Positions 56,907-64,000 of a stretch of DNA of 64,000 bases are shown piece after piece. How positions within the stretch are numbered: position 1 is the first letter of the stretch; each line of letters starts with the position of its first letter. Under the pieces are notes generated by a model. The model worked only from the letters and a program-made list of their open reading frames with translations, was not told the origin of the DNA and made no database searches. The translations under genes and the position numbers were made by a program. Source of the stretch: Microbacterium sp. LWO12-1.2 (lineage in GTDB: Bacteria; Actinomycetota; Actinomycetes; Actinomycetales; Microbacteriaceae); assembly GCF_040675875.1 (NCBI RefSeq), contig NZ_JBEGII010000001.1:3534001-3598000 (forward strand). The letters run 5' to 3'.

Positions 56907-58076
56907 GTGACACCGGCGGCACACACCTCACATTCCGCGGGCGAGCTCTTCCGGCTCGTGCGCGCCGGACGGGCGCAGTCGCGGGCCGATCTGGCTCGGC
57001 TTACCGGCCTCTCCGCCTCGACGGTCGCTCTGCGCATCGAAGAGCTCATCTCGCACGGGTACGTGGAGGAGACGGGGCAGGGCGAGTCGCGCGGCGGACG
57101 CCGCCCACGGGTGCTCGCGGTCAAGGCCGGGGGCAGCATCGTCGCCGGGGTCGACCTCGGCGAACGGCATGCCACCATCGCGCTGCTCGACCGGCGGGGT
57201 GAGATCGTGGCCTCGACCATCGAGCAGGTCTCGCTCCTCGACGGGGTGGAGAGCGTCGTCAGCGAGGTCTGGGAAGGCGCTCAGCGCCTCGCGGAAGAAG
57301 CGGGTGGCCTCCGGATCGAGGGCATCGCTATGAGCCTTCCCGGCCCCGTCGACTCCCGCACATCGCGGCTGCTCGCGCCGATGCGCATGCCCGGCTGGAA
57401 CGGCGTCGACGTCGGCGAGGTGCTCGGCTCGGTCACCTCGCTGCCGTACCTGATCGACAACGACGCCAACGCCATGGCGGTCGGGGAGTTCCTCGAGCGG
57501 GGCGGCGGCACCGAGCAGCTGGTCTTCGTCAAGGCCGGCAGCGGCATCGGCTGCGGAATCATCCTCGACGGCGCGGTCTACCGCGGTTTCCGTGGCGTCG
57601 CGGGCGACATCAGTCACGTCGCGCTGCACAACGCGCCCCCGGTGATCTGCTCGTGCGGACGGATCGGATGCCTCGACGTCGTCGCCAGTGGCGCAGCCAT
57701 CGTCGATGCGCTCAAGGAGGCGGGGGAACCGGTCGAGACGCTCGACGACGTGCTGGCTCTGGCGCAGAACGCCCACCCCAAGTCGACGGCCCTCCTGCGC
57801 GAGGCCGGCGCGCGGACGGGCGAGGTGCTCGCGACCATCATCAACTTCTTCAACCCGCAGACCCTGGCGCTCGGCGGGCGACTGGCCGCGGCGGACGCCT
57901 TCGTCGCCGGGGTGCGTCAGGCGCTGTTCACGCTGTGCCTTCCGATGTCGACCGATTCGCTCGAGATCGATGTGAGCAGGGCGGGTGCCTTGGCCGGAGC
58001 CCGGGGCGTCGGATGGGAGCTCCTGGAGAGCATCCTGGATCCTGCGCGGATCGACGCGGAACTGCGCGTCGCTTAA
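56907..58076 (+). CDS. ROK family transcriptional regulator (NagC/XylR type)
   Basis: The 389-residue protein has an N-terminal MarR-like HTH (GRAQSRADLARLTGLSASTVALRIEELISHGYV) followed by a ROK sugar-kinase fold (VAGVDLGERHATIALLD, LIDNDANAMAVGE, VKAGSGIGCGIILDG). The zinc motif reads CSCGRIGCLDV, with Asp replacing the usual final Glu. Start is GTG with GGACAG upstream. It heads a cluster with an M81 peptidase and a peptide-type ABC importer, which it probably controls. Confidence 0.88.
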   Translation: MTPAAHTSHSAGELFRLVRAGRAQSRADLARLTGLSASTVALRIEELISHGYVEETGQGESRGGRRPRVLAVKAGGSIVAGVDLGERHATIALLDRRGEIVASTIEQVSLLDGVESVVSEVWEGAQRLAEEAGGLRIEGIAMSLPGPVDSRTSRLLAPMRMPGWNGVDVGEVLGSVTSLPYLIDNDANAMAVGEFLERGGGTEQLVFVKAGSGIGCGIILDGAVYRGFRGVAGDISHVALHNAPPVICSCGRIGCLDVVASGAAIVDALKEAGEPVETLDDVLALAQNAHPKSTALLREAGARTGEVLATIINFFNPQTLALGGRLAAADAFVAGVRQALFTLCLPMSTDSLEIDVSRAGALAGARGVGWELLESILDPARIDAELRVA

Positions 58077-58156
58077 AACTACGATTTCGGCGGAAGTCTT
58101 CAATCTGACGAAGGAAGCGGCTGGGTTTGCTTCGATTCGGCGTCTAAGCTCTTGGC

Positions 58157-59644
58157 ATGGCCGAAACCACTGCGCGTCCCCGTATCGCCATCGCCGGCAT
58201 GGCGATCGAGTCCAGCACGTTCTCTCCGCACCGCGCAGGCGAACGCGACTTCCAGCGCGTCGAGGGTGACGAGCTCACGGGCCGCTACGACGCCATCCGC
58301 AACGGTGAGCTGACCGATCGGGCGGAGTGGCTCCCCGTCTACTACGCGCGCTCGATCCCCGGCGGAGCCGTGCTCCCCGAGGTCTACGAGAGCATCAAGA
58401 CGCGCATCTGCGACGGTCTGGCCGCGCTCGTCGCCGACGGCTCGACGCTCGACGGCCTCTTCTTCGACATCCACGGCGCCATGAGCGTGGTGGGCCTCGA
58501 TGATGCCGAGGGCGACCTGATCACCGCGATCCGCGACGTCATCGGCCCCGACGTGATGGTCTCGGCGTCGATGGACCTGCACGGCAACGTCTCGCGCACC
58601 CTCATCGAGAACGTCGATCTCATCACCTGTTACCGGCTCGCTCCCCATGAGGACACCTGGGAGACGCGCGACCGCGCGATGCGCAACCTCGTCGAGGCGC
58701 TCGAGAGCGGTACCGCCCCGCATCGCGCCTGGGTGCGGGTGCCGATCCTCCTGCCGGGGGAGAAGACCAGCACGCGCGTCGAGCCGGCGAAGAGCCTGTA
58801 CGCCCGCATCCCCGAGATCGAGGCCCGTCCGGGAGTGACGGATGCCGCGATCTGGATCGGCTACGCCTGGGCGGACGAGCCCCGCTGCCACGCCACCGTG
58901 GTGGTCACGGGCGTCGACGAGGCGGCGACCACGGCGGCGGCCGAGGAGCTGGGGCAGGCGTTCTGGGCTGTGCGCGACGACTTCGAGTTCGTGGGCCCTC
59001 CCGGCACGCTCGACGAGGCCGTCGTCGCCGGTCTCGCCGCGACCGACACCCCGTACTTCATCAGCGACTCGGGTGACAACCCGGGCGCCGGCGGCACGGG
59101 AGACGTCACCTGGACTCTCGCGCAGCTGCTGCAGAAGCCCGAACTCACCGCGGATGACGCCCCGGTGACGCTGTGCGCATCGGTGTTCGACAAGGGCGCA
59201 CTCGATGTGCTCCGCGGCCACCGGATCGGCGACCGGGTGTCGCTCGAGGTCGGTGCGCGCATCGACAGCGGACCGCACGGACCCGTGCGCGTCGACGCGG
59301 TGCTGCACAGCCTGCACGAGGGTGATGTCGACGCGGGCGGAGTGGCCGTGCTGCGCAAGGGCGGCCTGCACATCATCGTCACGGAGTTCCGCAAGGCGTA
59401 CCACGCGATCACGGACTTCACCTCGATCGGCCTCGACCCGGCATCCGCCCAGATCGTGGTCACCAAGATCGGCTACCTCGAGCCCGAGCTGTACGCCGCC
59501 ATGCGCGGCTGGACGCTGGCGCTCACCCCCGGTGGCGTCGATCAGGATCTCGAGCGACTCGGGCACCACCGCATCCTGCGCCCGATGCATCCCTTCGACG
59601 CCTTCGAAGCGGCGCCGGATCTGTCTGCGGAGATCGTTCGATAG
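58157..59644 (+). CDS. M81 family metallopeptidase (MlrC-like)
   Basis: The 495-residue protein matches the MlrC/DUF1485 family: RIAIAGMAIESSTFSPHRAG, GLFFDIHGAMSVVGLDDAEGDL, SMDLHGNVS and the later TSIGLDPA-type block. Family members include microcystinase enzymes that open small cyclic or modified peptides, with His and Asp in FDIHGAM and DLHGN as metal ligands. In this cluster it likely degrades an imported peptide-like compound; the natural substrate is unknown. The gene lies 80 bp after the ROK gene. Confidence 0.88.
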   Translation: MAETTARPRIAIAGMAIESSTFSPHRAGERDFQRVEGDELTGRYDAIRNGELTDRAEWLPVYYARSIPGGAVLPEVYESIKTRICDGLAALVADGSTLDGLFFDIHGAMSVVGLDDAEGDLITAIRDVIGPDVMVSASMDLHGNVSRTLIENVDLITCYRLAPHEDTWETRDRAMRNLVEALESGTAPHRAWVRVPILLPGEKTSTRVEPAKSLYARIPEIEARPGVTDAAIWIGYAWADEPRCHATVVVTGVDEAATTAAAEELGQAFWAVRDDFEFVGPPGTLDEAVVAGLAATDTPYFISDSGDNPGAGGTGDVTWTLAQLLQKPELTADDAPVTLCASVFDKGALDVLRGHRIGDRVSLEVGARIDSGPHGPVRVDAVLHSLHEGDVDAGGVAVLRKGGLHIIVTEFRKAYHAITDFTSIGLDPASAQIVVTKIGYLEPELYAAMRGWTLALTPGGVDQDLERLGHHRILRPMHPFDAFEAAPDLSAEIVR

Positions 59645-59687
59645 ACAGCGCGAGAGCAGCCCGTTTGTCCGAAATCGCACCAAGTTA

Positions 59688-59703
59688 GTTACATAACTGT
59701 AAC
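59688..59703. promoter_or_regulatory. Dyad upstream of the peptide importer
   Basis: GTTACATAACTGTAAC has perfect 6-bp arms around TAAC. It lies in an AT-rich part of the leader about 105 bp before the binding-protein start and is a likely operator for the importer operon. The binding protein is unknown; the adjacent ROK regulator is one candidate, though its own operator looks different. Confidence 0.5.
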
Positions 59704-59807
59704 GCAACTGGCTATTTCGGGATACTTGCTTCGGGCATGATTCAAAGTACGTCGCCCGCTGGACGAACTCGCGTCCCTCAGTGCGGCATCGGAACAAGGA
59801 GGTTACA

Positions 59808-61616
59808 TTGCGTACTCAGACGCTGCGTCGCCGAATGCTCGCCCCCCTGGGCGCACTCGCCGTCGCGACGCTCGCCCTCACCGCGTGTGGGGCCGGAGGA
59901 AGCGGAAACGAATCCGCTGGCGAGAAGGACTCGGTCAGCTTCGCGCTCCAGGTCGGCACAGGGCCGAACTGGATCCTGCCGATCTCCTCGCCGGACAAGA
60001 TGGCCACGCACAACAGCGCCATCAAGGCGACCATGTGGCCGCGCCTGTTCGAATACAACGGCGTCGACGGTGAGATGGGCTGGGACGAGAAGGCATCCGC
60101 CGCCAAGTCCTACGAGTTCTCCGAAGACCTCAAGACGATCACCATCACGCTGAACGATCTCGACTGGTCCGACGGCGAACCCGTCACCTCTCGCGACGTC
60201 GAGTTCTGGTACAACCTGGTGCGCTTCAACAGCGAGAAGACCGGCGGGTACTCCGCGGGGCTCATGCCCGACAACGTCACCGAGTTCACGACCATCGATG
60301 ACAAGACGTTCTCGCTGACGATGGACAAGGTCTACAACGAGGAGTTCCTCCTCGGCAACCAGCTCAGCCTGATCTACCCGATGCCGCAGCACGTCTGGGA
60401 CAAGACCAGCGCGGACGGCGAGATCGGCGACCTGGACCGCGACGCCGACGGCGCCACCCAGGTGCTCGACTACCTGTTCTCCGAAGCCGAGGACATGAAG
60501 ACCTACGCGACCAACGACCTGTGGAAGACCGTCGCCGGCCCCTACACGGTCAAGAGCTGGTCGGACTCGGGTCTGGTGGAGCTCACCGCGAACGAGAAGT
60601 ACACCGGTGACGACAAGCCGAGCATCCCGAACGTCAAGTTCCTGCCGTTCACCTCGGCTGACGCCGAGATGAACGTCGTGCGCTCCGGCGAGGTCGACTA
60701 CGGCTACGTGACCAGCTCGCAGCTGACGAACGAGCAGCAGTTCACCGACCTCGGATACAGCATCGAGCCGTGGGCAGGCTGGTCGATCACCTACATGCCC
60801 TACAACTTCGCCAACCCGGAGAAGGGTGCGTTCTACAAGCAGCTCTACGTGCGCCAGGCTCTGCAGCACGCCGTCGACCAGGAGACCATCTCCGAGGTCG
60901 TCTGGCACGGCGCGGCGACCCCCGACTACGGGCCCATCCCGCAGACGGCGGACTCGAGCGGCCTCTCCGACGTGCAGAAGAACAACCCGTACCCCTTCGA
61001 CCTGAAGGCGGCCGAGAAGCTCTTCACCGACAACGGCTGGGAGAAGGATGCCGACGGCAACCTCTCCTGCGTCGACGCCGGAACGGATGCCGGCCAGTGC
61101 GGCGAGGGCATCGCGGCGGGTGAGAAGGCGGAGATCGTCGTCACCACGCAGAACGGCTCGCAGGAGACCGACAACATGATGGCGGAGATCCAGTCGTCGC
61201 TCGGCAAGATCGGCGTCACCATGACGATCGACTCCAAGCCGCTCGACACGGTCCTCACGCAGGCACAGGAGTGCAAGACCGGCAGCGCGTGCACGTGGGA
61301 GCTCGTCTTCTTCGGCACCGCGGGCAGCTGGTACTTCCCGCCCTACGCCACGGGTGAGCGCGTCTTCGCGAAGGACACCAAGTGGAACGCCGGTCAGTAC
61401 GACAACCCCGAGGCGGAGGAGCTCGTCCAGGCGATGGCCTTCTCGACCGACCCCGAGATCGCCAAGAAGTACTCCGAGTTCCTCGCCACCGACCTCCCGG
61501 TCATGTGGATGCCGAACCCGGTGTACCAGGTGTCGGTCGTGCGCGACGGACTCGACATCGCCCACCAGGACCCGGGTGCGTCGTTCCTGCCGCAGCGCTG
61601 GTCCTGGACCGACTGA
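59808..61616 (+). CDS. Dipeptide/oligopeptide-type ABC transporter substrate-binding lipoprotein
   Basis: The 602-residue protein has a lipobox (ALTACGAGG) and the family 5 solute-binding pattern (TITLNDLDWSDGEPVTSRDVEFWYNLV, YVRQALQHAVDQETI, GPIPQT). It binds a peptide or similar compound outside the cell. The start is TTG 59808, fixed by AAGGAGG (59796-59802) five bases upstream. The operon continues with two permeases and an ATPase. Confidence 0.9.
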   Translation: MRTQTLRRRMLAPLGALAVATLALTACGAGGSGNESAGEKDSVSFALQVGTGPNWILPISSPDKMATHNSAIKATMWPRLFEYNGVDGEMGWDEKASAAKSYEFSEDLKTITITLNDLDWSDGEPVTSRDVEFWYNLVRFNSEKTGGYSAGLMPDNVTEFTTIDDKTFSLTMDKVYNEEFLLGNQLSLIYPMPQHVWDKTSADGEIGDLDRDADGATQVLDYLFSEAEDMKTYATNDLWKTVAGPYTVKSWSDSGLVELTANEKYTGDDKPSIPNVKFLPFTSADAEMNVVRSGEVDYGYVTSSQLTNEQQFTDLGYSIEPWAGWSITYMPYNFANPEKGAFYKQLYVRQALQHAVDQETISEVVWHGAATPDYGPIPQTADSSGLSDVQKNNPYPFDLKAAEKLFTDNGWEKDADGNLSCVDAGTDAGQCGEGIAAGEKAEIVVTTQNGSQETDNMMAEIQSSLGKIGVTMTIDSKPLDTVLTQAQECKTGSACTWELVFFGTAGSWYFPPYATGERVFAKDTKWNAGQYDNPEAEELVQAMAFSTDPEIAKKYSEFLATDLPVMWMPNPVYQVSVVRDGLDIAHQDPGASFLPQRWSWTD

Positions 61617-61668
61617 CGAGTCCCGCAGCAAGCGATACTCCCGGACCGAGTGACAAGAGACGGATGAC

Positions 61669-62685
61669 ATGAGCGTGGTGGACGCAGCGCAGAGCGCGCA
61701 GAAGAAGGAGAGGGCCGGCGGCGGCCGATTCTGGTGGTACCTGCTGAGGCGGGTCGGCCAGGGCGGCATCGTCATCCTCATCGTGACGCTGATCGTGTTC
61801 GCGTTGCTCCACCTCGCCATGCCGAACGGTCCCGCCGCCGGCATCCTCGGGATGCAGGCCTCACAGGAGCAGATCGACGCCTTCAATCGTGAGAACGGCT
61901 TCGATCTGCCCCTGTGGCAGCAGTACTTCAACTTCCTGGGACAGCTCCTCCAGGGCGACCTCGGCGACTCGTTCAAACTGAACCGCCCGGTCGCCGACGC
62001 GATCGGCCAGCGCCTACCGAAGACGCTGATCCTCGCGCTCATCTCGATGCTGATCGCCCTCATCATCGCGATCCCGATGGGCATCTTCCAGGCCGTGCGT
62101 CGGGGCAAGGCCGCCGACTACATCCTCACCACGTGGAACTTCATCGTCTACTCCACACCGTCCTTCTTCCTCGGTCTCATCCTCGTGATCGTGTTCGCGC
62201 AGTGGCTCCGACTCGTGCCCGCCCAGGCGCCGCAGGGCGAGACCGTCGGCGACGTGCTGGCGAACCCGGCAGGACTCGTGCTGCCGGTCGCCACCGCAGC
62301 CCTCGGCATCATCGCGACGTTCTCGCGCTACATGCGCTCCGCGACCATCGACAACCTCTCTGAGGACTACGTCCGCACCGCCAGGGCCAAGGGCACATCG
62401 GTCTCGGTCGTGATCACCCGTCATGTCGTGCGCAACTCCCTGACGCCCGTCATCGCGATGCTCGGCTACTACCTGCCCGTGATGTTCGGCGGCATGATCG
62501 TCGTCGAATCCCTCTTCAACTACCCCGGCATGGGGCTGCTGTTCTGGACGTCGGCGCAGACCTCCGACTACCCCGTCCTGCTCGGCTGCATCCTGGTCAT
62601 CGCGCTCGCGACCGTCATCGGCTCGCTCCTCGCCGACATCATCCAGGCTCTGCTCGACCCGCGCACCCGTGAGGAGCTCTCGTGA
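61669..62685 (+). CDS. Peptide-type ABC transporter permease (DppB-like)
   Basis: The 338-residue protein has six membrane helices, an N-terminal extracellular segment (QEQIDAFNRENGFDLPLWQQYFNFL) typical of DppB/OppB permeases, and the coupling loop YVRTARAKGTSVSVVITRHVVRNSL. The stop overlaps the next permease start (GTGA). It forms half of the transmembrane pore. Confidence 0.92.
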   Translation: MSVVDAAQSAQKKERAGGGRFWWYLLRRVGQGGIVILIVTLIVFALLHLAMPNGPAAGILGMQASQEQIDAFNRENGFDLPLWQQYFNFLGQLLQGDLGDSFKLNRPVADAIGQRLPKTLILALISMLIALIIAIPMGIFQAVRRGKAADYILTTWNFIVYSTPSFFLGLILVIVFAQWLRLVPAQAPQGETVGDVLANPAGLVLPVATAALGIIATFSRYMRSATIDNLSEDYVRTARAKGTSVSVVITRHVVRNSLTPVIAMLGYYLPVMFGGMIVVESLFNYPGMGLLFWTSAQTSDYPVLLGCILVIALATVIGSLLADIIQALLDPRTREELS

Positions 62686-63560
62686 GCACGACGACCATCC
62701 TGACCCGGACGCTGACCCCGCGTCAGCGCGGCATGCGCCGATTCCTGCAGAACAAGCTCGCGGTGTTCGGCATCGTCACGATCGCCCTGTTCCTGCTGTT
62801 CTGCTTCGTCGGACCGCTGATCCATCCGACGGACCAGATCCACACCGACCTGCGCAACACGATGCTCCCGCCCGGCAGCCCAGGACACCCGCTCGGCACC
62901 GATGACATCGGCTACGACGTGCTCGGCCGCCTCATGATGGGCGGACAGATCTCGATCCTCATCGGCCTGGCGGCCGGCATCCTCGCCACCGTCATCGGCA
63001 CGCTGTGGGGAGCGATCGCCGGCTACGTCGGCGGCGCCGTCGACACCGTGATGATGCGCGTCGTGGATGCGGGCATCGCGATCCCCGCGACCTTCCTGCT
63101 GCTCATCCTCTCGGCGATCCTGCGCCCGAGCGTGCCGCTCATGATCTGCGTGATCGGACTAGTGTCCTGGCTCGTGCCCGCGCGTCTCGTGCGAGCCGAA
63201 TCGATCTCGCTCAAGTCGCGCGAGTACGTGCTGGCGCTGCGGGCGATGGGCGGAACCCATTCGCGCGCCGTGCTCAAGCACATCGTCCCGAACACGGTCG
63301 GCACGATCGTCGTGAACGCGACCTTCCAGGTGGCAGACGCGATCCTGCTCGTCGCCTACATCTCCTTCCTCGGCATGGGCCTGCAGAAGCCGGCCACCGA
63401 CTGGGGAGCCATGCTCACGAGCGGCATCACCTACACCTACGCCGGCGCCTGGTGGCTCATCTTCCCCGCAGGATTCTGCATCGTGCTCACGGTGTGCGCG
63501 TTCAACAGCATCGGCGACGGCCTCCGCGACTTCTTCGACGTGAAGGGACGTGCCGCATGA
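62682..63560 (+). CDS. Peptide-type ABC transporter permease (DppC-like)
   Basis: The 292-residue protein has the DppC layout: N-terminal cytoplasmic tail, one helix, a loop with HPLGTDDIGYDVLGRLMMGG, five further helices and the coupling loop YVLALRAMGGTHSRAVLKHIVPN. It starts at GTG overlapping the DppB-like stop and ends overlapping the ATPase start (ATGA). Confidence 0.92.
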   Translation: MSTTTILTRTLTPRQRGMRRFLQNKLAVFGIVTIALFLLFCFVGPLIHPTDQIHTDLRNTMLPPGSPGHPLGTDDIGYDVLGRLMMGGQISILIGLAAGILATVIGTLWGAIAGYVGGAVDTVMMRVVDAGIAIPATFLLLILSAILRPSVPLMICVIGLVSWLVPARLVRAESISLKSREYVLALRAMGGTHSRAVLKHIVPNTVGTIVVNATFQVADAILLVAYISFLGMGLQKPATDWGAMLTSGITYTYAGAWWLIFPAGFCIVLTVCAFNSIGDGLRDFFDVKGRAA

Positions 63561-64000
63561 GCGACGCGCTGCTCTCCATCACCGACCTCACCGTCACGTT
63601 CCGCACTGAGGACGGCCCGGTCGAGGCCGTCAAGGGCATCGATCTGGAGGTGCGCGCCGGAGAGGTGCTCGCCCTCGTCGGAGAATCCGGATCGGGCAAG
63701 TCGGTCACCGCGATGGCCGTGCTCAAGCTGCTGCCGCGATCGGCGACCGTCACCGGCTCCATCCGTCTCGGCGGCCGCGAGATCCTCCCGCTGGGCGAGC
63801 CCGAGATGAACGCGATCCGCGGTGCGGAGATCTCGATGGTGTTCCAGGAGCCCATGACGGCTCTGAACCCCAGCATGCACATCGGCGACCAGATCACGGA
63901 GGCGATCCTCAACCACGGCGGCGTCGCGAAGGCGGAAGCCTGGAACCGTGCGGTCGCGCTGCTGCAGCGCGTGGGCATCCCCGAGCCCGAGCGGCGCGCG
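63557..64000 (+). CDS. Peptide-type ABC transporter ATP-binding protein (partial)
   Basis: The visible 148 residues show the DppD/OppD N-terminus, with Walker A GESGSGKS near residue 39 and the Q-loop in MVFQEPMTALNPSM. The gene continues past the right edge; the signature motif and Walker B are outside the window. It powers the importer encoded upstream. Confidence 0.92.
   Translation, partial: MSDALLSITDLTVTFRTEDGPVEAVKGIDLEVRAGEVLALVGESGSGKSVTAMAVLKLLPRSATVTGSIRLGGREILPLGEPEMNAIRGAEISMVFQEPMTALNPSMHIGDQITEAILNHGGVAKAEAWNRAVALLQRVGIPEPERRA

Noticed and set aside
59778..62108. Open frame of 776 codons on the minus strand
   Set aside because: It is antisense to the peptide binding protein and first permease, which are unambiguous.
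1..64000. CRISPR array, insertion sequence or integrase
   Set aside because: No regularly spaced repeats, transposase or recombinase motifs were seen anywhere, although the defence island and decayed genes made a search worthwhile.

Overview
The window is high-GC, gene-dense chromosomal DNA of an actinobacterium. Family content points to a Microbacteriaceae member, probably Microbacterium or a close relative: many ROK, GntR, PadR and ArsR regulators, ABC sugar and peptide importers, a DUF222-HNH (13E12-type) protein, and short conserved proteins typical of that family. The genus is an inference; there is no rRNA, tRNA or CRISPR array in the window to confirm it.

Layout. (1) 1-5.5 kb: a TetR regulator, an unknown protein, a DUF262/DUF1524 (GmrSD-like) nuclease with an alkyltransferase-like C-terminus, and a divergent DUF4188/MerR pair sharing a palindromic operator. 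(2) 5.6-14.0 kb: the core of a defence island. It holds a three-gene operon with 4-bp overlaps (two adenine methylase-like proteins and a GIY-YIG plus SF2 helicase fusion), a shattered small ORF, a frameshifted second GmrSD-like gene ending in a RAMA domain, a small membrane protein and an HTH plus GIY-YIG protein. (3) 14.2-24.5 kb: a SulP transporter and a Fic protein flanking a 63-bp dyad, a MarR/oxidoreductase pair fused by deletion, membrane proteins, an MFS/ArsR pair with twin operators, and a probably SOS-controlled DUF222-HNH protein. (4) 24.5-28.8 kb: a HEPN protein with a membrane partner, a YCII protein, an XRE/methionine aminopeptidase pair and a glycosyltransferase. (5) 28.9-36.0 kb: an amino-sugar (probably ManNAc or sialic acid-derived) locus with DUF4127, a GntR regulator with two TTGG-N6-CCAA operators, an ABC importer, NanE and a NanK-like ROK kinase. 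(6) 36-43 kb: PadR, an ABC1 kinase, SDR proteins, MarR, and a decayed sugar-acid type locus (frameshifted SDR and truncated FadR-type regulator). (7) 43-47 kb: a stretch that looks less GC-rich by eye, with a Tat-type secreted protein, an AraC regulator, a MauE-thioredoxin fusion and a truncated Tat signal. (8) 47-56.7 kb: ArsR/SRPBCC, an amine oxidase-like lipoprotein that appears circularly permuted, housekeeping genes (RNase HI, DoxX, Pr6Pr), a protealysin-type M4 protease overlapping its emfourin-type inhibitor, and two AztD-like zinc chaperones under a Zur-like box. (9) 56.9-64 kb: a ROK regulator, an M81 peptidase and a dipeptide/nickel-type ABC importer running off the right edge.

The most unusual items are the permuted amine oxidase, the two-methylase/GIY-YIG-helicase operon within an island where neighbouring modules are decaying, the GmrSD-alkyltransferase-like fusion, the Zur-box AztD pair without transporter genes beside it, the large dyad at the Fic gene, and a mobile-looking 25-bp repeat that encodes the same peptide inside two unrelated proteins. 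All functional assignments come from reading sequence motifs; no database search was run.
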